Below the pieces are notes generated by a model. It saw nothing but the letters and a program-made list of their open reading frames with translations, searched no databases and had not been told where the DNA came from. Of a stretch of 64,000 nt of DNA, positions 1 through 11,840 are shown in pieces (the first letter of the stretch is position 1; the number at the start of each line of letters is the position of its first letter). The translations under genes and the position numbers were made by a program. Source of the DNA: Amblyornis subalaris (Eukaryota; Chordata; Aves; Passeriformes; Ptilonorhynchidae); assembly GCA_018881555.1 (NCBI GenBank), contig JACAXG010000064.1:744001-808000 (forward strand), given 5' to 3'.

Positions 1-414
1 CTGAACCAGGCTCCTACAAGGTCCTTTACAAAACCCTTCCCTTAGGAGAGCAGACAATGCTGTCTTACTGCTTGGTACTAGTTATTTTAACTAGGGAGGT
101 CCCGGTTGACTGGAAGCTGGCAAATCTACAAGAAAGGCCAGAAGGAGCATCCTGAGGTGAACAGAAGTAGGATCCTGAAAGAGGATGGCCTCCAACTAGC
201 TATTAGGGAAAAAATTCTGTACTGAAAAGGTGGTAAGGCTTTGAAACAGTCTGCCCAAGGAAGTGGTGGATTTGCCATCCCTGGAAATGCTCAAAGAAAA
301 GTGTGGATGTGGCACTTGGGGACACGGTTTAGTGGTGAACATGGCAGTGTAGGATAACAACTGGACTCAGTGATCTTACAGGTCTTCTCCAATCTTAATG
401 ATTTTATGATTCTG
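1..414 (+). mobile_element. CR1 LINE fragment, 3' end, internally deleted
   Basis: Bases 97-130 translate to a CR1 reverse-transcriptase-like VDWKLAN motif. The sequence then jumps directly to the 3' terminal part (accelerating from about 190), with the typical GGTGGTAAGGCTTTGAAACAG region, VP-like CCATCCCTGGAAATG segment and a decayed ATGATTTTATGATTCT tail. An internal deletion therefore joins ORF2 to the 3' region. It is cut by the window edge. Confidence 0.75.
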
Positions 415-1526
415 GACACTTCTGAGCTGGGAACAGGAATATCATTATGTAAGCTTAATTTCAAAAAGGGTTTTCAGATGCTTAATGCCCACAGAAATAA
501 CTGGGTGTTAGGTACCTAAATATCCCTGTGAGTCTGACCACACCTCATCACACAAGGCTGACAAACAGCCCATCAGGTGGATTTAAACTGACAGAAAGCC
601 ATAATGACCTATTACCTGCCACCCTCAACTGATTTTTAAAGCTGCAGAGGAACTGCGTGCAAGTTCCCAACAGAGTTTCATGCCAAAAGCAAATCTAAAG
701 ACACTCTCATTGCTTTGAAGATGTGATGAAAGCTGTTTCTGAAGTCATTGGTCTCTGTATCTTTTGCAGATCTGCATTGCTACATAAATAACAAAAACTT
801 TGTTTTGGAGTTTTCACTTATTTCCTCACTTAAAAATGATCTCCATCTAGAAGCTCAGCTTTACTTAGGGATCCAAGAGCAGGAATTGCTGTCCCCCGAA
901 ATGTTTTATGTTCTTTCACACAAGGCTGAATTGAACTGATGATCGATATTATGGAACTCTGCTGGATGCCTGGGACCAACAGGGAGTGTTCTGCCAGCTC
1001 CTTGGTCTATAATTCTGACAACAGGATAGATTGCAGAAGAGGCCCTTATAAAACTCCAAGACAAAAGAATCCCCCAGTGCTGCAGGTTAGTCTAAGAGTC
1101 AATTAACTCAACTACAAGGTCAGGTGAATCAGAACTTGTACAAAGAAAAAAATTTAATAAGAGGGCAGAAAACTCTTTTAACTATTGCCCATTTTCAGTA
1201 GAGAGCGACCTTCTCACATGCTTTCATCTGGCATAAGAGCTTTCATCTGTGACAGTCAGCATGAGACCCTACATCCATAATAATAACACTGTGGAAAAAA
1301 TGAGATTATCAGTTGTCATTTCAGACACTGAACATACCAACATTTAATAGGGTTTTCATATTTGGTGAAGAAGACTGTAATCCATGTACTTGAGAAACCT
1401 GACGAATTTTACAACAGCTAAAACCTGCTAATATGAAATGTTACCCACTAGGGTCTGCAAAACCAAGTTGGAGAAGGCCAGTTCAGTTCCACAGGCATCA
1501 CACCACCAGAGGCTCTTAGAATGACA

Positions 1527-1599
1527 GGGGGGAAAAAAAAGAAAAAGAAGGAAGAGGAAAAAGAAGAGGAAGAGGGAGAGGAAGAGGAAGAGGAAGAGC
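1527..1599 (+). repeat. Polypurine (GAAGAG-type) tract
   Basis: About 70 consecutive bases are almost all A or G, moving from A-rich to GAGGAA repeats. The tract could form an intramolecular triplex and is likely hypervariable in length. Confidence 0.9.
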
Positions 1600-1959
1600 A
1601 AAAAGCTATGGAAGGATTTTCACAACACAGAGTCAGTCATATATCCTTGGCAGACAACTTTTTGGCTTCTACTGCAGAAACCTCTGTGATGGAATAGATA
1701 CAACCACTCTAGGTAATTTCTTCCTTCCTTTCACTGTCCTACATGCTGCAACAAAAGAATCTATCCTAAATCTCACTTGTTGTAGTTTAATTTTCCCAAA
1801 ACAACTTTTTTCCACAAGGAGTCATGTGAACAACTTGTTCTCCTCTCCTTACTGCAGTCTTTTCTGTGTTTCTCAGCTCTCCCTACAGCTCTTTACTCTC
1901 CACAAGACCAAAAAAACCTTTAGTCATTTCACCTCAGTCATGCTTTATCTTCTGTACCT

Positions 1960-2225
1960 TGTTAGAAATAGGAGACAAGGAGGGACCTCTTGAGATCATC
2001 TCATCTAAAGAAGGTCTTTCTTGCGGTTAGATTTCATATTATTATTCATAATTTGTTTCCATTCCTTCTTGTTATGTCAATGAATATGATTAAGAAGATT
2101 CTGGCTTCATCTTCTTTGCTTCCTCTCCTTCAGGTGTTTATACACACGGAAACCCTCCCTACCTGAACCTTCTCTTCTCTAAGTCAAATAACCTTAGTTG
2201 TCCCTGTTGTTTCTCATATGAAATA
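1960..2225 (-). mobile_element. Old CR1-like remnant
   Basis: Contains the reverse-strand CR1 phrases GGACCTCTTGAGATCATC and CCTTCTCTTCTCTAAG, and a region resembling the end of the ORF2 reading frame, all strongly diverged and gapped. Assigned by pattern only. Confidence 0.5.
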
Positions 2226-4014
2226 TATGTTTGGGAAGAAGCAAGAAATAAGGAAGCTTTCAACAGTTCATGTAGGATCAAACATGTTCAGTGTAGGATG
2301 TCATGGTAGATTTTTGTACAATATTTTGTTAAATTTCTTCTTTGGGAAGGAGGCAAATTATGAGAGCAGGGCAAGTGGTGAGAAGCCTGGCCAAGCATCA
2401 GGTAGTTCTGTGAGGTGGTACCCGAGATCATGATCAACTCAGGCTGGAACCAGACCAGGCAAGAGAAACATGGCCAGTAGAAGGCCCTGGAGTCAGGACT
2501 AGGAGATCCAGATGGAGGACAGAAAAAGACAGCTAGCCAAAATCTTGGCATTAGAAAAGGTAGCAGTAATGAGAAACAAGCCTGAGCACTCAAAATCAGA
2601 AATCTAGGGCACAGTTTTGGCCAGAAGATCTACTGAGGAGCCATGAACAAAGAGCAGGACAGCCCAGTTACATGAGGAGTGGGGAGAAGCACCAGCCAAA
2701 TTTTGGGGCCAGCCCTCAGCCAGCTACAGAGACCTGGGAGTCCTTCAGTGAGCAGGTCACTGACTGCATCCAAGCTCCTGGTTGCTCTATTTGCTTGCTC
2801 ACAGATGATGCCTCACCACAAAGAGGAAGAAAGTTCATGGTTGTGGGTTACAGATCAGAAGATGAGTAGGCACATTTCCCAGACAGCTAATCTGGCACTT
2901 TGTGAAAGCACTATTGCTGGTATAAAAGGATACAAATCCTTTAAGCAGATAATAAAGTGAATTACATATATTACTCAGTTAATGATTTTGTATCTAATTA
3001 TGAGATGTTGCTATCGGTTGCTAAACATTGCTGGAGGTTATCTGCGAGCCAGGACAGATGTTTTTGTTTGGTTTATTATTCCAGTTATCGGTTTTGTGCA
3101 GCTTTACAAGATTCCATTTTCTGTGAGCAATGACCCTATATGCAGCATCTCAGAGTACTGGCATACAAATGCTAAAATGAACCAAATATGCAAACACCTT
3201 CCATGGTGTTATATCCATTTGGGTGCATTCCCAAACCACAGGAGTGTGGAAGTTACAATACAAAAGGCTGAAAATGTAAGAGTCCTTCTTTAATTCCATG
3301 TTTCAGAATCACTCAAAAGGAAGCTTATTCATTTCAATCTACTAATTAAGGATGTTTTACTTCTAATCATCCTGGGTGATAAAACATTCTGCTTATTTTA
3401 AAGACAACAGCAACAACAAATAAATGGGTGTAATCTGAGCAGACGGAAAGCCGTCATAGCTGGTTGGTCTGGCTTCACTCCCTCAGTCTTTCTGGGAAAA
3501 CAACAGAAACAACAAACTGCTTCAACCCTTAATTTGAAAAAGGAATTCAAATGGACAACTCTCTGTAGCCTGTGTTAACTTTTTTCAGTGGTTCNTCCTT
3601 AAAAGTGTGCCTTTCCTCCCTGCTGGTTTTTGATGTTATTAACAAGTAGCCACTGACTTTCGGTCTACCACTGTGCTTAGTCAAAGACCCTTTACCAAAC
3701 TTTGATTTCCCAGAGGTTCTTANAGAGAATGATCACTTCAGCTACTGGCTTCTTCTTAATTTTACCTGTCTGCACTGCACTTCTTGAATTTCTCACTATC
3801 ATACTTGCTTCACAGCTCTTCAAACTTTCATTCACTCCATTTCTAGCTACTGAATTATGGAAAATAGGATTGGACATAGCAGCAGAGGTGACTGAGCTGT
3901 GTGATGTGAAGATTATCAGCTCCTACTTGAAAGTTCCTGATTATACTCCAAGGATTGAACTAGTTCTATTTGTCATAGTCATTGTCACCCAGAACCCAGA
4001 GGTCGCTGTGAGAC

Positions 4015-4058
4015 AAATGAAATAGGTTTATTCCCCTCCAAATGAAATAGGTTTATTC
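4015..4058 (+). repeat. Short tandem duplication, 19-bp unit
   Basis: The 19-base word starting AAATGAAATAGG occurs at 4015-4033 and again at 4040-4058, identical, with a 25-base period. Confidence 0.9.
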
Positions 4059-5083
4059 TAATACACACACAGACCAGTTATATACACACCAAGCCCAAGA
4101 TATCTTTAGTTGGCTGGGTTGAATCAGATCACTCATCATGACTCTATTTACCCTTAGACTTGATTTCATTCATGGACTCTAGAGAAAACAGTTTTCCTGT
4201 CAGTATATAATTTTCTTTTTTTAAATGCGTATNAATATGGAGGAGGAGGGGGAGGGGAAAAGGGCAAATCAATCCTGTTTGGTTCCAGGGCGAAAAAAAA
4301 TATTGTGAAATAAAGGAAATGTAAGTCATATGACAATCTTAAAAATGCAGTGAGATGAGTAAAAGAGCTAAAAACAGAAGAAAAAATAACAGCCCTCATC
4401 TATAAGAAGGAAAAGAAGTATTATTGATTTTTTTAAGCTGAAGTTCAAACCAGCACAGAGAAATTTACTGCAAAAATGTTAATGATGACAATTCAATCTA
4501 TGGCTTGTGGTTACTCAGTGAAATTATGCACTCACTCTTTTCAAAGCTAATGGTAGCAGGGCCCAAGTGACAACCCAAGAGAAACACTTGTGATAGACTG
4601 CGACACAACTGGCAGCCTTAGGTCATAAACGACTCTGAGGGCTGAATCCATGCTGACACAGGATTAAAAATTGCTCACTCTTTTACAGGGCCAGAACCCG
4701 TATTTGCCAAGTGGTAGCAACGTCTACCAGCAGCTGGTCTCTTCTGTTTAGCAAATTTCTATCTCAGTGGGAGTGCTACCAAATATTCCTTTTAGAAGGT
4801 ATTTATGAAGCCCTGAGTTCTTTTGTGAATGTCTTGATACTGCTCCTCAGAAACACTGAGATACACCAAACACAGCTCATATTCTACTAGTATGGAGCCT
4901 GTAGCTAGTGCTGAGCCTCCCCACCACATTGTGTGTATTCAGTGCCAGCTGAACTGAAAGAGCTGCTCAAAGTAGAAACATACATGTAGGTACCAGATAA
5001 CTACTAAAACATTAACCTGGAGGAACCAAATAAGATAAGGCAGAGATTCAGATGAAAGGAAAGTGAAAAACCAGAGTACTCAC

Positions 5084-5195
5084 TCAGTTTTCTGAACAAC
5101 GGGAAAGCTTCCAAGTCGTACATAGGCACTCTGAATTCCATCTTCTTTCATTCCAAAAATCTGCTTCACGCTGAACGAATCCATCAGGTCAAATC
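5084..5195 (-). CDS. COL22A1: COL22A1 exon starting the TSPN/LamG-like domain
   Basis: A 112-base exon completes Gly247, encodes 36 codons (residues 248-283) and ends with GA, the first two bases of the next codon. The peptide starts FDLMDSFSVKQIFG and contains AYVRLGSFPVVQ. The FDLM(D/E)xF start is characteristic of the thrombospondin N-terminal-like domain of FACIT collagens. The donor is CTGA|GTGAGT (GT at 5083-5082). The acceptor, ACGGATAG, has a mediocre pyrimidine tract, with TTTTATTTATATGTCTG upstream (AG at 5197-5196), and a branch-like CTGATTAAT lies further back. It leaves in phase 2. The rest of the TSPN domain is not found in bases 1-5083 and must lie outside the window. Confidence 0.88.
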
Positions 5196-5523
5196 CTATC
5201 CGTTACAGACATATAAATAAAAGACATTAATCAGGCAGTGGGACGTGCCTCCAACTATACTTACATAGATATCCTAGCCCACAAACAGGCTTTCAGAAAC
5301 AAGCCTTGCTCTTGTTGGGAAAAGCCAGAACAAAATTCTGACATGGTCTAATCCTCTTAGTCCAAAAACTCAGAACCAAACATAAATTTAAGCTGTCACA
5401 GGCTTGAACAGAGTTTTCCAGAAATCAGTAGCTAATGTTTGCATTGCCACAACATCCTGAAAGTNATGTATGATTCATTAACCCCCATGAAGAAAAATGT
5501 ACAGGTGCAGACTGAAACAGTTA

Positions 5524-5970
5524 TTCATAGATTCNAAGAAACACAGAATATTTTGGTTGGGAAGGGACCTTCAAAGATCACCTAGTTCCAATCCCTCTGC
5601 CATGGGCAGGGACACCTTCCACTATCCCAGGTTGCTTAAGGCCCATCCAACCTGGTCTTGAACACTTCCAGGGATGGGGCACCCACAGCTTCTCTGGGCA
5701 ACCTGGTCTAGTGTCTCACCGCCCCCATTGTAAAAATTTAATTCTTTATCTCCAATCTAAATCTACCATCTTTCAGTTTAAAACTGTTGCCCCTTGATAA
5801 AAAGTCTCTTTCTTTCTTACAAGGCCCTTTAATATGTTGAAAGGCCATGAGAAAGTCCCCCTGGAGCCTTTGCTTCTCTAGGCTGAACATCTCCAACTCT
5901 CCCAAAATTTCTTCCCAGCAGAGGTGTCCCAGCCCTCTCATCATTTTCATGGACCTCCACTGTATCCACT
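5524..5970 (-). mobile_element. CR1 LINE 3' fragment
   Basis: Reverse orientation, starting with the degraded tail (TCATAGATTC), then GGGAAGGGACCTTCAAAGATC, CCATGGGCAGGGACACCTTC and CTTCTCTAGGCTGAACATC. The reverse strand retains the ORF2 C-terminal pattern GLGHLCWEEILGELEMFSLE, confirming a CR1 reading-frame end. Confidence 0.92.
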
Positions 5971-8249
5971 CTAATGATCCATGCCTTTATTCAAAACTAC
6001 TTGTTCAAGAAACTTGACTACAAATACTTCTCATATCATTTTAATACGACCTAGTCCAATCGACTTATCATTATCATGAGCTATTAATCTTGACTGAAGA
6101 CATCAGTTAAAGCTGACTTTGTTGTAACAAGCTATTATGAGCTCAATCATAAACCACACAAGTGAGTCTATCAATTTCTTAGTTGTCTTCATGAACATTC
6201 CAGGCTAAAAGGCACTGCAGAGCATATCAAGATAGCAAACAGCAAATAAACTGTAAAGCTTCCATCATTTTCTGGACCTTTTTCTGAAGAAATAGCTTTT
6301 TCTGAGGAAATATAATCTTAATTGTTTGCAAAGACAGAAATGGCTGTCTGGTGCCAAGTTGAGGCCTTTAGTACCACAGTAATTTTCCTGGCTGTCAACA
6401 GCTTTTCCCTCCTGTCCACTCTATTTTCAGCTATTACTGGGCGTTCAGGAGGGCAAATAAAGCAATTAAGATGCNCCAGGGCCTCATGGCTCCACCTCAT
6501 AATCACCTCTGCAGCAACTCCAGGGATACAGCCCTGGGACACACTGCAACGAGCCACGATTGCAGCCGTAAATCAGGGTAAAGACACCCCACCGGAGCAC
6601 GAGAGCTCTCTCCTGGCTACCACAAACAACACTGTGACTCCTCCATATAAGCCCTCCCACAGCTCACTCCACCACGCAGAACACATCCCTCATCCACACC
6701 GACCACGGGAATGTGAGGAGAGCAACTGAGTGCTGCTGGCAGGAAGAGACCGCGCTGGCTGGGAAGGGAGATTGTTTAACCATCCACAGGAGATGAGCTG
6801 TGGATGGTGGAGGCTGAAATGCTGCCCAAGTGACGTCGTTGTGTCCGGCCACCAGAGGCCTCCAGCTGTGAAACGCTGCTCACCTCATGGGTCTTGTAAA
6901 GCTCCATTGCTAAAAACACATGAGTGCAAGACACAGTGACAAGAACTTCCTGCTACGTTTTCCCATCATTAGCTCTGACCCAAAGCTGCTCTCATTTTCT
7001 CCAGCTCAAATGAAGGTTCACATCATGAGCGACTCTGAAGGTGTACACACTAGTAGGTTTTTTCCAGTGGAAACAAGATAAGGGTCAGATTCAATCAATC
7101 TCTTCTTTTTTTTTTCCCCCCCAAATTTCCTATCAAAATGCAGTTTCAAAAGCCTAAATAACACCATGAAACATAAACAAAGTTATCAAAACTATTTTGC
7201 AAACAAAACTTGTTGTAGTGCAAATAAGTCATGCTCCCACAGCATAATCTCATTTATATTTAGGATTGGATAAATCACATAAGTAAATCATAATAGGATT
7301 TTTTTTAATTCAGGCTACGGATTGACAAATCAAAAATTTCTTTATCTATTTTTCATTAAATGNTGAATGAGGGCTGCTCTTTGAAAAATGTAATGTAGGT
7401 CCAGGAAAAAGTTAAGCCCTTAGGTGTGTCAGAGTCCACACTCAAAAGCAAATGTTTGGGGCTTTTTAATCATGCTCTTAATTTGCTCTGTGTCAAATTT
7501 AGATATCGCCTAACTGGTGAGATAACCCCCACTCTTGGATACCATTTCGAACAAAGCCCTTGGAGGTAAGGGACCCTTTGTTTGCTGAAGGATTTCAATA
7601 GAATTACAGAAAAATTGTCATCAGGCCACACACTAAAAAATAAAGAACTCTGCCAAGGATGAGATGCATCTCAACTAATTTTAGCTGTCTGAAAAGGAGA
7701 CATATGATGTGCGCAGACTGCCTCAGCTTCCTTGTGGCTCTGCAGAGAAATACAGAAGTCTTTAACACATCTCATCTCATCTGACTCAGACTGAGCTAAA
7801 GGCAGGCTGATCCCCTGCCTGGAAGTGCCTCCTTCCATTCAGCAGAAAGGGAGCTCTACAGGCAGGAATTTTCAGAGTACTGAAGTTGTGCGAGANGTAT
7901 TCTGCTTACAGGGAATGCTATCCATTTTTTACAGTGAGTAAAGCAGGAGTAAAGATGACAAAAATGTTAAAAAATCACACATAACATATTTACATTGCCT
8001 CATTTGCCATCAGGATTGAATAAAGGTTTCAGATTTTTAAATTCAGCTACCAGCTTGATTAATCAGCTATGATTTTCAAAATCTCTCCTGGAGAAGAAAC
8101 AAACTCAAAATATTGTTATTTGAGCTGAGAAAGTAGTCAAGGCAGATTACCCAAGTGGAACTGGAAAGAAAACACCTAGGCAAACCTCCAAATGAATTTA
8201 TGGATTAAAGTAACCTCTAAGATTATTTCAGCTGAAGGACAAGCAAATA

Positions 8250-8331
8250 AATTATTACCGTTACTATTACCACTACTACTACTACTAATATTACTACTGT
8301 TAGTACTAATCTTTCTACTATTATTACTATC
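8250..8331 (+). repeat. Imperfect (ACT/ATT)n trinucleotide tract
   Basis: A run of TTA, CTA and ACT triplets with interruptions gives a chance leucine-rich open frame on the plus strand. Confidence 0.85.
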
Positions 8332-10834
8332 AGGTTTTTTTACTTCATGTGCCTGGAAGCACTTTGGATGGATTATCTTCCCTTTGCTTTAGGAGAGGAA
8401 CTAGGATTGTGAGGGAGACAGCCCTAAGTTTTTAATTTTANTTTTTTTAATCTTGAGCCACAATATTAATGTAGAAAATAAGCAATGCTGTGATCCTTTC
8501 TCCAACACTTGACCAGGACATTTCACCTGGCAGTGTCTGCCTGCTAACAGTGCAGTAAAAACTGCTCACTGAGATCTCTCCCCAAACAGTTAAATGTGTC
8601 GTACAGCATTTCTGTGCTGGAGTTACAGCAGAAACACAGTCTGTTCTTCAGCTTTTCCACCACCAAGGAGGCACCATANTGTCAGTGGCATATGGAAGAT
8701 AAGATACCACCCATAACTTCCCAGTCCTCTCTACAAGCAAATGGGAAAGAACAGACCTGCCTAAATTCGCAGGGACAAAGATCCTGTTACCTACTGCACC
8801 ACGCTCAAGCACAGGGTGAAAGGGTAGGATTCTTCTCTTCTCAGTTGCTTTGATTTAAAAGATAGTTTTCTGTGTAGCAGGGCAGGTGTGGTTTCCCAAC
8901 TGGCTTATAAACTCCTTAATCAGTAATGCCAAAAACATGGCATTTAATGAGATGCTCTTTGATCATAAGCCTCTTACTTCATTAGAGCTTCTAAAANAAT
9001 ATGGGGCCACTGAAACCATCTAACATGATTACGTCTCCTGAAAAGCAGCAGACCTTGGGCCATATTAAAATTAAAATAGTGATCTGAAAGAGAAGCTCAG
9101 ATTTGTAACAGCATACTTGGCTTGAAAAGTGATTTCTCATGCACTGCTCTGCTGATCAAATCAGCCAAATGTCTCACTACTTGAGAGTAATAACCCCCTT
9201 ACAGGAAGCAGCCTGTTTTCCAGAATCAGAAAACACACCCAGATCTTTCTGTTACAGGGAGAAGATGGCAAAACTTGGCACTGGACAATTTATACATAAT
9301 CTAACTGTAATGTGCAGCCAGNTTCTCTTTTGCAAGACATATGTCCACACTGCCACTCGACATCTTAAAGCATGACCAAAGGGTGATCAAAAAGCTCTGT
9401 ANTCATCCCATGGTCCTACAACCTTTGTTTCAAGATAAGTATCTGAAGACCTGACTAAAGGGGCCATGGTTGGTTGCCCTGAGTATGAGCTGGATTCCTG
9501 CCTGGCTCCATTAAGGATCTGATATGAGCAGCATGGTGGAAGCTCTTGTGCNTGTTGAGATTTTTCAGTCTGTCCTGTCTTCAGGGGCAAAAAAAACCCC
9601 CACAAAATCAAAACAGCACTCAAATCCATAAAAACAAAGTGATAAAGGTAAGTTTTAATAGCCAGAAAACACAGCAATGAGCACATTTGGAAAGGCTTCT
9701 CAAAGCAGGACAGAGTCATTGACTTCTTATTTTTCCAGAGAAACTTTCTGAGAAGACTCTCTTGCTTTGCATTCCCAAGGATCCCAACCTAACACTCGCA
9801 GAGGGAACAATTGGACTACTTTAATTGTGAAAGTTTTTGATGAGACAACAACCTGGAGTTCAGAAAGGAATCTGGACCTCAAGTGTGGTGTCTGGAATAC
9901 ATTTATTATAGTGGATTGGCAACCACAAGCACTAATATCAAACAAAGCAGCTTTTGCAGGAAATGCTCCTTACTCTGGTCTTGCTCAAACTCTCAGCTGA
10001 ATTATCAGCCTTTCAANGCATTGATGAAGTATCACCAAAAGCCAAGACCAGGGAGGTTGTCATCCCCTACTGGTTCACTGAGACTTCTGAAAACAGCAAT
10101 CTGTACAGCCTGTGGTAAAATAGCACACACTATTTTTACTAGAGGATAGTCAATGGCAATAAACTTTATGGCANACCAGAGCAGTGTATAAATTCCAATG
10201 GAAAACAGTAACACCTGGNAGTCCTTCAGCAAATACGTGATCTTGTCAATTTTCTTGCACAACATCTCTGCAGTCTTGAAAGTTAAGCTTTCATGGATTG
10301 CCTGTGACCACAAGGAAGAGCCTGTATGTTCACTAGACCCTCAGCGACCCTTTTAATTCCTCCAGTATGGTCTGCAAGGTTACTGCCACTATAATGAGAC
10401 CTAGTTTTTGTTACCTATCTTAGTTACTTTCTGTGCTAATATATACTCTAAAAATAAGAGAAAAAATATGCCATCATGCCATATTGTAAATTTATGTGGT
10501 GCATTTAATTGGACAGGTCTGACAATTAGTTAAGTGAAGCGAAAGTGTAGATGAGGGTTATTTTTTTCTCATGCATCTAAACATTTGGCATCCTTGTCTT
10601 GCACAGTGCTCTGTGCTGAAAGCAGCTNTTTCTGGACAGCCAAGATGTGTCTCAGTTCAGGGCTGGGATAGAAGTAGAAGTGTCCAAACCCTAAAGGAGT
10701 GACCTATTACTTTATTGCTGTGTTGCTGTTATTTTTATAGTAGGCATCATCTGCTACGGTATTTTTGCTGTTCCTGACATGTCTCCCTCCATAGGAAAGA
10801 AAATNCTGTCAAGAGCTGAGAGAGTATCAGACTT

Positions 10835-11840
10835 TAGGAATATTTTTAAGAGCTCACTGAAGTGTCCATCTCCAAGGATCTTCCATCACATCTAATCCAA
10901 ACCTACTCTCTTTCTATTTGAAGCCATTTCCCCTTGTCTGATCACCACATGCATTTTCAAAATTTCTCTCTCCAGCTTTCTTGTTGGCCCCCTCTAAGTA
11001 CTGCAAGGTTGCAAGAAGGTGTCCCTGAACCCCTCTCTTCTCCAGGCTGAACATCCCCAAATCTCTCAGCCTGTCTTCACAGCAGAGCTGCTCCAGCCCT
11101 CTGAGCATCGTTGTGGCCTCCTCTGGACTTTCTCCAACAGTTCCATGTCCTTCTTATGNTGGGTACCCCAGGGCTGGATGCAGATCTGCANCTGGGGTCT
11201 CACAAGGGCAGGGTAGAGGAGCAGAATCACCTCCTTCATCCTGCTGCCCACACTGCTTTGGATGCAGCCCAGGATGTGNTTGGCTTTTGGGGCTGAAAAT
11301 GCACATTGCCATGACATGTTGAGCTTCTCATCCACCAGCACACCCAAATTCTTCTCCTCAGGAATCAATACATTCTCTGCCTGTCTTTAGTCTTGGGATT
11401 GCTCTGACTCATGTGCAGGACTTTGCACTGGGCCTTGTTGCGCTCCATGAGGTTCACACAGCCCCACATCTCAAGCCTGTCCAGGTCCCTCTGGATCCTT
11501 TCCTTCCTTCCTTCCGGTGTGTGACTGCACCACACAGCTTGGTGTGGTCGGCAAACTTGCTGAGGGTGCACTCAATCCCACTGTCCATGTCACCAAAAAA
11601 ATGTCAAACAGCATCAGTCCCAATACCAAGCCCGAGGAACACCACTGACCACTGGTTTCCACTTGGACATTGAGCCATTGACCATGAAAATTTGACTGCC
11701 AACCATCCAGCCAATTCCTTATCTGTGGTCCATTTGTCCAATCCATGTCTCTCCAATTTGGAGGCAAGCATGTCACGCAGTACAGTCCCAAATGCTTTGC
11801 ACAAGTCCAGGTGCATGAGTCTTGCAGCTCTTGCTGTTTA
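10835..11840 (-). mobile_element. CR1 LINE fragment, about 1 kb, covering the RT C-terminal part of ORF2
   Basis: The longest CR1 piece here. In successive reading frames of the minus strand it shows KAFGTVLRDML (an RT motif A region), the FADDTKL-equivalent segment, NLMERNKAQCKVLHM, EEKNLGVLVDEKLNMS, and LEQLCCEDRLRDLGMFSLEK. Several frameshifts separate these blocks, so it is dead. The 3' untranslated tail is shortened and no clean ATTCTATG repeats remain. Confidence 0.93.

Larger units (their letters stand above)
1..5083 (-). other. COL22A1: COL22A1 intron (partial, runs off the left edge)
   Basis: Intronic sequence downstream of the 112-base TSPN exon. It holds a CR1 tail at 1-414, an older CR1 remnant at 1960-2225, a purine tract at 1527-1599 and a short tandem duplication at 4015-4058. 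From 2226 to 5083 there are several unrelated short open frames on both strands with no recognisable domain, no splice context and no codon bias that I can see. I found no further collagen exon here. Confidence 0.7.

Noticed and set aside
1..5083. The next TSPN exon of COL22A1
   Set aside because: I looked on the minus strand for the continuation after residue 283 and found no segment with matching peptide, phase and splice signals.
8192..8392. Leucine-rich open frame resembling a membrane peptide
   Set aside because: Produced by the ACT/ATT trinucleotide tract.
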